A stretch of 64,000 nt of DNA, taken from positions 6,696,001-6,760,000 of the forward strand of contig JAPYXD010000555.1 of NCBI GenBank assembly GCA_030998225.1, written 5' to 3'. Shown piece by piece: positions 1-12,560 of the stretch. The translations under genes were made by a program, and so were the position numbers. Every line of letters starts with the position of its first letter. Positions within the stretch are counted from its first letter, which is position 1. Source of the stretch: Diplolepis rosae. Lineage: Eukaryota > Arthropoda > Insecta > Hymenoptera > Diplolepididae. The notes beneath the pieces are model-generated. The model was not told the DNA's origin and ran no database searches. It saw nothing but the letters and a program-made list of their open reading frames with translations.

Positions 1-2038
1 AAAGATATATTTTTGAGGCTGAATGGTTTGACAAAGTGGCTTGTATAGTCCGTAAATTTCTTTTATATTATTATGTCTCGGACAATTCTGTAGAGCTGGT
101 ATGTTTAGTATAAAATAATTAAATGCAGCTTAATATAACACTAGATTATATGATAATTTGAAGTATAAATTGAAATCAATTATATTTAACACGCACACAA
201 ATTGTCCAAATTTTTAATTCCTTTTTCATATTTTAGTTTGATTTAAAAACAAAAAAAACTTTTTTGAGAAGAACAAAATGCGAGGGAATCGAGGAAAAAG
301 ATTTTTATGTTGGTGCAGTAGTTACTATATTTGCACGGAGTATGAGACTTACAAACTTTGCAGATTCTGCTACTAAAACTAAATTATCATCCAAAGCTCA
401 AAAGTAAGTTGATCAAAAATAATTACAATGATTACTGATTTTTTTAAATCAATATATGAATATATTTTTGTACTTGTTTATTATATGCTCTGCGAACAAA
501 ATTGAATCTCACTGAATCATAATTTCATTAAATAATATCCTTTAGATTATTATTTTTATTCTAATATGTTTCAGAACACTTGCAATTATAATGCCAGACG
601 TTATTGATAAAATGGGTGAAATTTTTAAACGAATTATAGATCATAATTTGCACATTGGAAATATAAAGATGGTAAAGTTGTCGCAAGATGATGCGAAAGA
701 ATTTTATGATAACAAAGAAGGAGGTGAATTATCGTAAGAATATTTGATAACCATAACTAGAACTGATATTTTTACGTGGACAGTTTTTTAATATGTATTT
801 CTAACTACAACATTTTTGCCGTAGTATGATATTAAGTTATATCACTTCCGGTCCTATTGTTACGTTGGAATTATTAGGAGAAGATTGTGTTGCTCGATGG
901 CTCGAGTTAATAGGTCCTAATGATAGTTCTAAGGCTCGAGAAAAAGCTCCTTCTTCTCTTAGAGCTTGTTATGGAAAAGATTCTATTGAAAATGCAGTTT
1001 ATGGTTCAGCTGATAAGGAATCTGCCGATAAGGTATTCAAACTGACACATTGAAAAATAATTATAATAAAGCATTAATAATATAAAAGTAAAAATTAATA
1101 AATGTAATGAATTTGATTTCAGGAACTAAAGTTTTTTTTCCCTGATCCAAAGAGTGAAAAAAGAAAGTTGAAAAATACTGCAACGTTAAAAGATTGTACT
1201 TGTTGTGTTATCAAACCTCATGCATTGCAATCAAAGAAGACAGGTGAATAACTTTAAGTAATAATTAAATTTAATGTCAAGTATGAAAATTATCATCAAA
1301 TAATGCATGTAATTTTAATTTTATTTACATGCGATTTCTTATTTTCTAATCAGGTTACATTATCGATGATATATTGAAAGCTGGTTACCTAATCACTGCA
1401 ATGCAACAATTTATAGTAGATCCAGTAAACGTAGAAGAATTTCTAGAAGTTTACAAAGGAGTTCTACCTGATTACGGGGTAAAACGTTTAATTACGGTTA
1501 GGTTTTCTTTGCTATTCAATTTTACAAAAATGTTTTTTCTACAGGCCATGGTTGCAGAATTACAATCTGGACCTTGTATTGCTATGGAAATTAAACACAA
1601 AGACAAAAGTGTTGATGTTCCTGTAGAATTTAGAAAATTATGTGGCCCTATGGATCCGGTAAAATTTTTTTTTCTATCCTGTTATCCTAATTTTTATCCT
1701 AAAAATATCCATTTATAATTTAGAATGTAACATTTTGTAATTTATTTTGCTCTAGTTAATTTTTTTACCTTCATAATGCTTATGTAAAAAATGTGTCTAA
1801 TCTTTATTTCAGGAAATAGCAAAACATGTGAGGCCTGATACTCTACGAGCTAAATATGGAAAATCAAGGACGCAAAATGCTGTCCACTGTTCAGATTTGC
1901 CAGAAGATGGATTGCTAGAGGTGAGGAAATAACATTAAACGATTTCTTTTTTCTTTTCTGTATAAATAATTAAATACTTTTTATATTTTGTGAATTTTGA
2001 AGGTGGAATACTTTTTCAAGATCCTCGACGAGAGTTAA
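1..2038 (+). CDS. NME7: NME7-like protein (DM10 + two NDK domains), 5' end cut by window
   Basis: Exons: <1-98, 237-403, 575-733, 825-1032, 1123-1243, 1354-1478, 1545-1658, 1813-1920, 2003-2038 (stop TAA 2036-2038). All introns are GT-AG and phases agree, giving 377 residues; the family is about 376, so only a few N-terminal codons are missing. Exons 1-2 encode the DM10 domain (EAEWFD, TFLRRTK). Exons 3-5 encode NDK domain A and exons 5-9 NDK domain B (CCVIKPHA, GPCIAMEI, LRAKYGK, NAVHCSDLPEDGLLE). In the family, NME7 is linked to the gamma-tubulin ring complex and to axonemal microtubules in cilia and flagella. Domain B keeps the catalytic His (NAVHCSD) and the IKP lysine. Domain A reads NAVYGSAD, so His is Tyr, and IIMPD replaces the usual L-I-K-P-D. 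Domain A is therefore probably not a phosphotransferase. Orthology is strong by motif order; the biochemistry is inferred. Confidence 0.93.
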
Positions 2039-2095
2039 AGATCAAAAGAGTTTTAAGAAAATTAAAAATTATTTTCAAGAGGTCTTCTATTTTTT

Positions 2096-2136
2096 AATAA
2101 AATGTTCGAGTGACTGATTTATTATCTCCAAATAAA
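2096..2136 (+). promoter_or_regulatory. Poly(A) signals downstream of the NME7-like gene
   Basis: Two AATAAA hexamers, at 2096-2101 and 2131-2136, lie 58 and 93 bases after the stop codon. Either could direct 3' end formation. Confidence 0.5.
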
Positions 2137-5100
2137 TATTTTTAATCTTTTATTAAAAAGGTAGTTTGTTTCTATTTTTTATTCATCCAATCGTTTATTC
2201 TTATTCATTAGTGGAGATTGACAGATGGAGCAGCTGTTATTAGGATAAAAAAAATAAAGGCAAGAAAACGTCTATATACGATTAAGAATTTATTTACTGA
2301 GATTCATTTTGACATTGTGTGAGGTTTCACGGTTTGCTTTGCATCTTGATGCAATAATGACGGCACCTTATAAAAATCAACTGTAAGCATAATTTTTTAT
2401 TGCTCATAAAAGTTTGCATTTAATGCAAAACTCACCGATGTAATATATTTTTTATCGTCTTTTTAATAACTCCTTCAACATCTATTATATTTATTATAAC
2501 TTATTCTGTTTCTAATGAAAAAAATATTCTGTTTTAGAAACATGGATATTTCGTTACAAAGATCTACATGAAAATTTTTTCTTTTTTTTAGGAATAAAAT
2601 GTTCCTAATTCGTTGCAGTATAAATATTAAAGCTTATGTTTATGTTTTTCTAAATAAGATTGTCCATCTAAAATGGTATTTTTTCACTTATTAATTTTGG
2701 ACCTTTAGCTGATAGCGATAATGACGCACTTAATGACTTTTATCTTATATTACCTATTTAAAATCCATAGAATAATTAATTCATGGGTCAAATAAACCAC
2801 ATTCGCATTAATTGTCGAAATTTCAGATTTTATCCCTACCATCAAGATATGTCATAAAAAATCCCCTTGTTCCTTCGGGAATTTATTGGCACATCTTGAT
2901 TGCTCACTTTGTGAATTATGAATACAAAATTAAATTTGGACTAACAATTATAATACAGCAATATATGAATATCTATGAATAGAATTTATTTTGGCAATTT
3001 TTAACTATTCTTGTGAATTTAAAGACAAATTTTAAACTTTTGTACTCAAATAACGTAAAGAATATTTTAAAATAGAACCCATTTTTGAGAATATTTATTA
3101 ACAATAAATTGAAATACATTTTTGCATGATAACCATGACGTGAAAATGAAACCACTCTAAGGAGTTATTTATTTTTTAAAGACTTATATTTTTGAAATAG
3201 TGATTTGTCAGTGCTACAATACTGTATAATATGTTGCATTCCAGATCTTCACATAAAATTACTCATTCAGCTAATTTTCATGCCTTCCTAGTTCTGCGAT
3301 AATTATTTTAAACTAGAAAATATGCGCTTAGTATTTTACCTACATAACTGAAAAATTAGTTGTCATTAAATAAAATAAGCAAAAAAGTGCAAAATTTGAA
3401 TAAAACAATTACATTTTTCATTTAAAAAACGTATGCAATTGTAAAAATTGAGAGAGTTTCTTACTTTTCTAAGGCTTAAAAATTGACTGATTCTGAGAAT
3501 TTATCAAAAAAAACCATTAAAGTCATGTGGATAAAATTTAGTAGACATAAAACAGCTTTTATGAAACAAAGAAGTGTATGGGCTTTACGAAAAAAAAAAT
3601 TTTAATACTGGGGAGGGAGTTTGATTGTATACTTGAATTATTTTGTCTATTTAATTTTTGATTTGCTTGTAAATTAGTCACCTAATAAAATTGCATAACA
3701 ATGAAATATTTAAAGTTTATTGAAAGGACATTCATAAATAACTTAAATTAAGTTGCAAAATATAATTTTTAATATTTCAGTGCATACAAATGTCAATATG
3801 TAGTTTTTTAAAATGATTCCACTATCAAGTCCATTATTACCGTCCAATTTGAATCAAAGCTCAAAATCAATTTCCTTGATAATTTTCCATGGTGTGATAA
3901 AATAGCTATACGTAATTTATAGAGTTTTTCGATTTAAAGTCAACGAGTGAACATTGTAGAATGTAATGAATTCCAGGTCTAGGGAATGGCACCTTACCTT
4001 TTGCGTAAATTGCGTAATGACCATGTACATCTTAGTTGTCCTCATAGAAATTAATTGGATAGTCTTTCGCTATATTATTTATATGTATTTTTATAGAGTA
4101 CAAGATTAATTATTTATTCAAGGTTGTCAATCGGACGTGCGCGTTTTGATTATTACCTTTTCTTTCAATGAAGAAATTGTTCATTTTACCCTACAAATTT
4201 CCCCTGATTTAATTCGTTTAAAAATGTCATTAGCTTGAAGATTTATGGAGAATTCACGCAATGAAAGATGTTAAGTAATTATGTGCATCGATTTTTTAAT
4301 GTCTGTTTTAGACTAATTTTCACTAATAATGTGGGAAAATGAAAAACTTGGCCATCGAGGATTTTACGAAACTTGCTTTCGTGACATTTTTGGTGTCATG
4401 TCAAATATTATATTTACCATGAAAATGAAATTGAGGAGTTTCCCTTAAAATATTTTTGACCAGATCCTAAAATTTAAACATGAAATGATTATTTTTTAGA
4501 AAATAATAAAGTTTGATTTTTATTTATTTTAGCAACATGACCAATCTGATACGTGACCTTAATGCACAGTACAATTTTAACAAAGGAATGAATGTAATTA
4601 AGGCTTACAAAAAATTAGTTATGTGGACAGAAAGCAAAAAAGTTTTGTTTTGCTTTAACTTTTTGTGAGCGTATTATTATTTGTGACACTCGTCGAAAGA
4701 AAACAAAACTGTAAATTAAAAGCAATGCGGGTATCAATAAATTTTTCATAAATCTTTTATGAGCATATTTTAAAATAAGAACAAGACGGATAGAAAGGGA
4801 CAACGAATTATTTTACGAGCGAGCTAAAATCCATAACTACAAGTATCATCCCTTCTTTTGGTATAAAATTGGCAAAACGAGAAACAGTCATTTTCGCACA
4901 GTATATTTAAAAGTTGAAATCTAAGAATAAATGTGTTATAATAAAAACTTTTTGTACTTGCAAAAATCTCATCCGAGTAGTCAATGAAATTTTTTATTTT
5001 TGAGTTGAATAAACTGAACACCTAATAAATTAAATTCTTCAAAAATTTGAATTTAGAAAATTTTAAATATAATGCTCCCAAAATAAATTGAGCATTGTCG

Positions 5101-5236
5101 AAATTTAAACTCTCTAATATTCATAATTATAATAATAATTTTAATTTAATTAACGAATTTAAATAAAAATATTCATTTATAAAAAAAAATAAAAAAAATA
5201 AATTCGATTAAATAATAATTTTAATTTTAAATTCAA
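2137..5236. other. Intergenic AT-rich stretch without a supported gene
   Basis: Only short ORFs without domain signal or splice context occur here. A short open segment starting with ATG at 2357 and ending at a good donor (GTAAGC, 2383) could be a leader exon, but no partner acceptor preserves its frame. No repeat boundary was recognised. Confidence 0.4.
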
Positions 5237-5238
5237 TA

Positions 5239-5953
5239 CTCTCTAAATCTAAATCAGTCAAATTTTCACTGATTGAATCAGTGGTTTGCCTTTCCACTGA
5301 TTCATCAGTGAAAAAATATTTTTCACTGTTAAATCAGTTAATTTTCACTGATTCATTAGTGAAAAAAATATTTTTCACTGTCAAATCAGTCAATTTTCAC
5401 TGAAATAATCAGTGAAATTTGATTGATTTACAGTAACCTCTTTTTAGCTACACTCGAGATTCCCTATAACGAGATTCCCTGTAACGAAACCTCTCTTTAA
5501 CGAGCGCGTCACGCCTCCCTATAACGAGCAGACGATCAACCCCTCTTCCCCCACTACTACGGAATGAAGCGCACTCGAATTTGAAAAAGTAATCAATGAG
5601 TTTGATGAAATTTTTTAACAAATTAATGAATTAATCACAAGTTTTTAGTATTTTGAGTACAGACCGTGAAATAAGTTAATTCCATGTTCAATACTCACAG
5701 AAATCTTTTTTATACGCTTTTAACTATGTAAATAAATTATTCACATAGCCTCACTGACAGACTGACTGCGCGCATTATATAATGCGCATAACAGCGCGTA
5801 GCAACAAGTAGGATATGGAGGGGATCCCTCTCGCGCTCGTTACAGAGAGGTCTCCGATGCTCGAGCTTCTCGTTACAGGGGATTTCGAGTGTATTTGAAT
5901 CAGTCAAATTTCAATGATAATCAGTAGATTTTGACTGATTCAAATTTAGAGAG
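5239..5953. mobile_element. MITE family A, copy 1 (holds a nested MITE)
   Basis: The ends are inverted repeats beginning CTCTCTAAATCT and ending in the matching ATTTAGAGAG, flanked by TA at 5237-5238 and 5954-5955. The interior is made of repeated CAGTGAAAA/TTTTCACTG motifs. Without the 441-bp insert at 5451-5891 and its extra TA, the element is about 272 bp, the same as the second copy at 9959-10231, which lies in opposite orientation. Non-coding; superfamily not assigned, although TA duplication suggests Tc1/mariner-type mobilisation. Confidence 0.8.
5451..5891. mobile_element. Nested TA-flanked MITE inside MITE A
   Basis: It begins CACTCGAGATTCCC and ends GATTTCGAGTG, inverted, with TA at 5449-5450 and 5892-5893. 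Subterminal repeats of the type CCCTATAACGAG recur in both halves. Size (441 bp) and style resemble the pogo/Tigger-like MITE at 40597-41039. The second MITE A copy preserves the empty site, which fixes both ends. Confidence 0.8.
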
Positions 5954-5955
5954 TA

Positions 5956-7603
5956 CATTTAAAATTTCAAAACTAAGTAATTTTGATTTCCAAAAAACGA
6001 AAATTCTGAAAATCAGATAATTTGTAATTTATTCAGTTATAAATGATTCGTAAATCGAAATAAAAATGTTTATGACACCCATACAATTTCGAAGAACAAA
6101 ACACAATAATAAAAACGAACAATCTATGTCTATAGATCGGCATTTCGATTTTCTGAAATTCATAAAGTGATAACTCTTATTTGCATTTGTGAAATAATAA
6201 AAAAGTTAAGTAACTTCTAAAAGCAGAGGTTTCCAAAGAAAAAACTAAGTGATTATCAGGGAAATCTCAACGATCATAACCAAAGGATAAAAACGAATTA
6301 CTTTTGCCAATAGAAAGATCGTTAATTTGATTCTCTGAAACTTATGAAATAACAAAAGTAATTACCAGTATTTTTAAAATACTAAAAAAAATTAGATAAA
6401 ATCTAAAGGAAACGAGAAAATTTTAAAGATCAAACGATAAAAATGAGACTTCTGCGTGTGGAATATCGTCAATTCGATTTTGTTGAACTTATGAAATAAC
6501 AACAATAATTGCCGAATTAGGGGAGTAATTGTGTTGCGAGCACTTCCGTCGGCAATACCCAAATTGTAATTTTTGGCACTAAAGATCTTTTGACATTATT
6601 CGTGTTGGCTTTATGTGCGTGGGTATCTGTTCCAGAACGGGCAAATCTGTAAAGATGACTGTGCTTAAATTTCATTGGCTTATTAGAAAATGAGTTTTCG
6701 TGCTGACCAACTCGTTACGATCGGTAAGAGGCAGTCGTGTGTTTGACATCGCCTTGAACGGATCCTTTTGAATCTAGTGCCAATTTTTGAACCACCTTCA
6801 CCGCGAACTCTCACACTCTTTAAAGTACACGAAAATCAAATCTACAGACGTGTGGAGCAAACGAGAAACTATATATTTATTCTTTAACAAAATTGAAATC
6901 TCGTGTTAAAACAAAATTATGTGACTCATTAATATTTAATACTCTGTAATATTTACGTTTTTATGAACTTTTCTCAATTCCATTAAAAGTGTATTTGAGG
7001 AGAAAATATTTTTAAATATATGTTTTTATTATCTATAAACTGTTTGTGAACAATTTATTAGGGGACATGTTGAAAGTGATTGACCTGAGATTTTATAAAA
7101 AATTGGCAATTACGCAGTCAATGGTTATTTGATTATTTAATCGCGAAGGTAAGATTTTTTGTTGATTTATATAGTTTTCGTATTTTACTTCAAATGAGAT
7201 TCAATTAGAAAGTAATATGCAAATTTTTATCTACTTTGTGCAAGCAAATTTCGAACTTTGTCCAAATAAATTTTGCTACAGGCTTCGATGAATGATTTCT
7301 TCTAAACAGAAAGTTCTAGGATAGAGAATTAAACGAAAATGTTCGTAAACTTTTTAAATTACTAGAAGATGAGATTGTATTACAACCATGATAATAATTT
7401 CACTTCGTACGTGATTTTTCCATAATGCGCAAAAGTTAATTATTTTGTAGCACGTGCTTTGTGGTCAGAGAATTCCATTGTTGATTTTAACAAATTCGGA
7501 CGTATTTTTGAAGAGATGAGAATTAAAAAAAGGACTTTTATCATTCGACAAGTTATTATTAAAAATAATATCATCCGTAAAAATGTATTCAATGATTGTT
7601 AAT
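5956..7603. other. Intergenic stretch, nothing recognised
   Basis: AT-rich sequence without a supported ORF, RNA gene or repeat boundary. The somewhat more GC-balanced part at 6520-6850 carries no coding signal that I can support. Confidence 0.35.
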
Positions 7604-8727
7604 GTAGTTCAGTCACGAAAAATTAGGCCTCAGGCAAAAATACATAATTTTCCTTTCAAGAATAGCAATATTGGTATTGAAGGAATTATTCGAAAGAGAT
7701 AAGATAATTTTCCATGAAAACAATTTGAAATGCAAAAAAAAATGTATTCAACAAACTTTATTTTCAAGTGCTTTTTTTCCCATATCACTTTTTGCCAAAT
7801 TTTCAAAAATGATGTGATTCTGATAAATATTGGATCATATTTTCAAGGAAAACATTCTCTACAACTTGACCGTTTCAAATTTTCGAAAATGAATCAATTA
7901 TTATCAAATTTAGCAATTTGTTAGAAAAATGTTGTTTTGAAAAATGGTTTTTCAATAGTTTCAGCCATTAAAGAATTTATTTGAAAAAATAAGAAACAGT
8001 CAAGTAGTAGAGAATCTTTTCCCTGAAAAAATAATCCATGATTTATCAAAATCACACCATTTTTTATAAGTTGGTAAAAAGCGAAATGAAAAAAAGTTTA
8101 GGCAAAAATAAAATTATTTTTCTGTTTCAAATTTTTTTGTTGAAAATAATCTGTTCTCTTTTGAATAATCCCTTCCATAACAATAAAAAAAAATTTTATA
8201 TGAACCAGAATAGCAATATTGTTATTGATAGGATTATTCAAAAGAGAAAATATTATTTTTTATAAAAAGAATTTGAAGCATTAAAAAATAATGTATTCAA
8301 CAAATTTTATTTTTAAGTGCTTTTTTTCATATCGCTTCTTACCAAATTTTTAAAAATGGTTCAATTATTATCAAATTTAACAATTTGTTTATAAACATTA
8401 TGTTTTGGAAAATTGCTTTTTATTCGTTTCAGCCATTAAAGAATTTATTTTCAAAAAACGGTCAAGTTACAAAGAATCTTTTTCCTGATAAAATGATCTA
8501 TATATTATCAAAATCACACTATTTTTTAAAATTTGGTAAGGAGCGATATGGAAAAAAAGCACTTGAAAATAAAATCTCTTAAATACATTATTTTTCTATG
8601 TTTCAAATTTTTTTATAGAAAATAATTTTTTCTTTTTTATATAATTCTTTCAATAACAATATTGATATTCTTGAAAGCAAAATTATGTTTTTTTGCCTGA
8701 GGCTTAATTTTTCGTGTCTGAACTACC
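7604..8727. repeat. Repeat family C, copy 1 (long, internally duplicated)
   Basis: The ends are inverted: GTAGTTCAGTCACGAAAAATT at the left and its near complement before CTGAACTACC at the right. The left subterminal part (AGGCCTCAGGCAAAAATA, then AAGAATAGCAATATT) is mirrored at the right. At 1.1 kb it is longer than the 666-bp copy at 15878 because an internal block (about 7740-7930) recurs at about 8290-8420. Short ORFs inside are AT-rich by-products. Confidence 0.65.
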
Positions 8728-9956
8728 AACTATAATTTCTGCATGGACTTTCGGTCTTTGGTCAGTATTCATCGTATACCGTAGATAAAAGCACAGTATT
8801 GCTGATTAGTTTGTAAAATTTAAACCTGGCTTTACAGCTTATCATTCTGTTCAAGAGATTATCCGTCCTTGATGATTAAGAAAATTTAGGATTCCCGATA
8901 AAAATAGGTCATGTTCATGAACATCGATAGTGAGCTGAAGTTCAACAGCAGTGACTAATAAGTCCCAACAAAAATAACGATTAAAATTTATTCACATTTC
9001 ATTTCATTTAACGAATACTACCTAGATTATAATTCCAAATAGACTTTCTGAGCTTTAAAAAAATGTAATGCAGAAAGATTTCAATTTCTTTAAATCATTA
9101 TTTACCTTTGAAGGATTTTTTAATCATATTAGTATTGAGTAAATAAAACTTGGAATTACTACAATTTATTAACGTGTTATTTTGACTTGAATTGATCATG
9201 AGAGAAACATTGAGTGCGTTTTAATAAATTAATTTACTATATGTATTTGTTTCGTTAAGCAAGTAAATAAATCTTCTGACGTAAATAGTTTGAAAATATG
9301 TATATTACGAAAATTGCAAACGTCATATTTTCTCATTGGCTTCTTCTTATAAGGTTAAAACATCACAATAAATATCTTTATGATAAAATTGCTATAAAAT
9401 TAAGTGTAATGCAATTTAAGAAGACTTCAGAATTGACCGAGTTAGGTTCGAATTGATTTAATATAAAAGTTAGTTTCTTCATTCGTGTCATGATCGGTCA
9501 TTGAATTTCTTTAAAAGAAAGTTCGAGTAAATCTTCCTTTCACAAAAAAAAGGCATTAGCAATAAAAATAAATTTCAGAAAGATTAAATTAATGATTTCA
9601 CAATATATTCCAAACAAAACAATAAAAATTGATCTATTTCTGAGATCTTTTTTGATTTTTTTTAAAGATTCATATACATTTTTTAAACGATTAATTTCTT
9701 TTTCTAAACTTCGGATTGTGGAATTTCAGCTTCAAGTATAAAAAATCAATATGCATAGATTTATTATAAGTGTTGAATTTATAAGATATTAAAAAAGGAT
9801 TTTAATTTTTGTTGCATCTTACAAAAATTTTTATTTTAAATGTAGCTGCCCACTCTAAAAGTGCATATATTTGTAATTTTTTAATGATCTAGTATTTTTT
9901 TTATAAAGTAGAGTTAGTTTATTTTCAGACTTAAATTGAGACATTTTTCGAGTGTC
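8728..9956. other. Intergenic stretch, nothing recognised
   Basis: AT-rich DNA between repeat C copy 1 and MITE A copy 2; no supported gene. Confidence 0.35.
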
Positions 9957-9958
9957 TA

Positions 9959-10231
9959 CTCTCTAAATATGAATCAGTCAAAATCTACTAATTATCAGTG
10001 AAATTTGACTGATTCAAATAGCTTAAATGAGGTTACTGTAAATCAGTCAAATTTCACTGATTACTTCAGTGGAAATCAACTAAATTAAAAGAGAAAAATA
10101 TTTTTTTCATTGATTCAATCAGTGAAAATTAACTGATTTGTCAGTGAAAAATATTTTTGCATTGATGAATCAGTGAAAAGGCAAATTACTGATTGAATCA
10201 GTGAAAATTTGACTGATTCAGATTTAGAGAG
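9959..10231. mobile_element. MITE family A, copy 2 (uninterrupted)
   Basis: 273 bp with CTCTCTAAAT/ATTTAGAGAG ends and TA duplications at 9957-9958 and 10232-10233. It is the reverse-oriented sibling of 5239-5953 and supplies the empty-site reference for the nested insertion there. Confidence 0.82.
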
Positions 10232-10233
10232 TA

Positions 10234-11037
10234 AGTTTTTACCTCCATGGAGTAAAATAACTTTTAAGTTTACAATTTGCAGGTGAAAGGACTTGATTAT
10301 AATTTAATATTCAGTGTTAGGAGCTCGAGCGCTTCATGACAATTATTTAATTCATCTCGTGTGCCATTACATTCAATTTAATCGCTATATATTTAAATAA
10401 ACGTGTCATTTGCAACATGCATGATTATTCGGTTTCTACCGCGCAGTCCTTCTTGTCATTAACCTGAATGCAATCCAATATCTTCTTGAGAACAGTAGGT
10501 TGCGTAAATCATGGAATCAACTTACATTCTACAGAAAAATTGATGTCTTGTAAGATTCATATAATCCATGCAGTATTAGATTGGCTTTAGGATCGTAAAT
10601 AAAAAACTGGCAAACCGTAACTTGGCACAAAACGTCGAGCCATGTCGGGGCCCAGTCTATAACGGATGAAATTTTGGAGTGAGGCATCTTTCGGGTTTTG
10701 TAGAGTTAATAAAGTAAATCAATCTATAAGTTTGATTTTCAATCAAATGGAATTTTAAAGATCATGGGAATATAACTTTGGGGAAATTACACTACTATTA
10801 GTTTTTTTTAATACGCTGAGAAAATTCCCTAATCTACTTTATCCTGATATAATACGCGGTACCGGACCTGAGCCAGGACAGGTATATTAAAAATCCTGGA
10901 GATAAAGTTGTAATAATCTGTCTGCTAGGCCAAGCCTAGAACAGTTAAAATTTGACGAGTGAAATCAGTGACCTGCTTTAGGCTATCCAATCAGTCTTTA
11001 TTCACTAAAATTCAGCCAAAAATGACTAATTGCATAC
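10234..11037. other. Intergenic stretch, nothing recognised
   Basis: No supported gene or repeat boundary. Confidence 0.3.
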
Positions 11038-11172
11038 ACTTGAGTTTATTTCTTCTGATTTTATACTAAAGCTCATGTCAATTTTATAAAATAGTAGATG
11101 TGAATTACATTTTCTCAAAGTTACTGAATTTAGTTTTGATTTCAAATGAAAAAGGAAATTCAATTTACTTAA
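11038..11172. repeat. Repeat J, left part of a J-D composite
   Basis: About 135 bp ending in CAATTTACTTAAGG. It matches 47487-47627, where it runs directly into repeat D, and a shorter piece at 30288-30337. Here a family C element sits at the TTAA between J and D. Confidence 0.6.
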
Positions 11173-11805
11173 GGTAGTTGATCCACGAAAATTAGACCTC
11201 AGGGAAAAATAGATAATTTTGCTTTCAGGAATAGCAATATTATTATTGAAGGGTTATTTGGGAAGAGAAAAGATTAATTTCCATTAAAATAATTTGAAAC
11301 ACAGAAAAATAATTTTATTCATAAATTTTATTTTTCCCCCAACTTTTTTTCTTACCGCTTCTTACCAAATTTTAAAGTATTATGCGATTTTAATAAATTA
11401 CAAATCACTTTTTCGAGAAAAAGATTGCCTACAACTTGACCATTTCCAATTTTTGAAAATGAATAAATTATCATCAAATTCAGTAATTTGTTTATAAAAA
11501 TTTCGTTTTGGAAAATGTTTTTTTAATTGTTTCAGCCATTACAGAATTTATTTTTAAAAAGCAGAAACAGTGAAGTTGTGGGAAATATTTTTTCTAAAAA
11601 AATGATTTATGATTTATTAGAATCGCATAATTTTTTTAAATTTGGTAAGAAGGGATAAGAAAAAAAGTTGGGTCAAAAATAAAATTTATTAATAAAATTA
11701 TTTCTGTGTTTCAAATTTTTTTCATGTAAAATAATCTTTTCTATTTCAAAATAGCCCGTCAGTAATAATATTGCTATTCTTGAAATCAAAATTATCTATT
11801 TTTGC
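11173..11805. repeat. Repeat family C, copy 2 (right end lost)
   Basis: It starts GGTAGTTGATCCACGAAAAT directly after TTAA (11169-11172). Near its right end the shared text breaks off at TCTATTTTTGC and jumps into repeat D at TTCGCGCTCGATTTTC, so the right terminus has been deleted. Confidence 0.65.
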
Positions 11806-12560
11806 TTCGCGCTCGATTTTCTGTATACATTTCTGTAACTTTCTAATAATTTACATTATTTAAAACTTCATCTTCCAAATATCTCAAAAAGGAAAAAAAT
11901 TCGTAGACTGGTTTTTGAGCAAAATATTTTTTATTTTAAGGCTTTTTTGTATCTCTCATATTTTAGCTAAAAAATGGAATTTGTTTCAATAATTAAAATC
12001 AAAACATAAAATATACATCTTGTCAAAAATGTCCTACTGAGAATTTGTAGACCTCATTTAGGCAAATAATTTTCCATCTGAGCGTTTTTTTCGTATTTCA
12101 CATATTTTGTTTGAAAAATCGAATTTCTCAATTTTAATCGTTTTTTTTTTTTTAATTGAAACGAAAAATATAGATTTTATCTGAAACTCTGTCAGCCAAA
12201 ATTTCTTATCTTATTAGAACAAATAATTTTGCATCCTTACGTTCTTTTCATATTTTACAAATTATGATTGAAAAATTAAATTTTCAATTTTCAAAAGTAT
12301 TTTTTTAAATTAAAAAAAATATACATCTTATAAATCTACAAAAAAATGCAGCGATTCAAATTTGTAGGTCTTTTTGTAATGAACAATTTTGCATGATAAC
12401 GTTTTTTCGTATCTCGTATAATTTTCCTTGAAAATGGAATTTAAATATTGTCTTTTTTCAAGTTTTAACATACTGTAACTTTTCTAATTTTGGTTAATTC
12501 TAAAAATGTTATTACGATAATTAGTAGATTTTTTTCATATAAATCTAATACCTATTCATT
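11806..12560. repeat. Repeat D copy (about 150-bp internal period)
   Basis: Starts with the GCGCTCGATTTTCTGTATAC head and then carries degenerate units, each with a core like CGTATCTCACATATTTTG, an AAAAAATGGAATTTTT stretch and a TTTGTAGACCT stretch. Related copies lie at 15516-15740, 17285-18040, 30875-31530, 38130-38597 plus 40216-40440, 47628-48470 and 53575-54010. Confidence 0.7.

Noticed and set aside
2357..2382. ATG-led open segment with a good donor as first coding exon of the transporter
   Set aside because: Splicing to either leader acceptor (20320 or 20468) gives an immediate stop, and the coding exon at 20562 has its own start with an upstream in-frame stop.
8038..8582. Small Lys/Phe-rich ORFs in the gene desert
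   Set aside because: They lie inside repeat C copy 1, are AT-composition driven and differ between repeat copies.
5239..10231. Tandem-like CAGTGAAAA motifs as a CRISPR-like or satellite array
   Set aside because: The motifs are unevenly spaced, occur in both orientations and are confined to two TA-flanked MITE copies.
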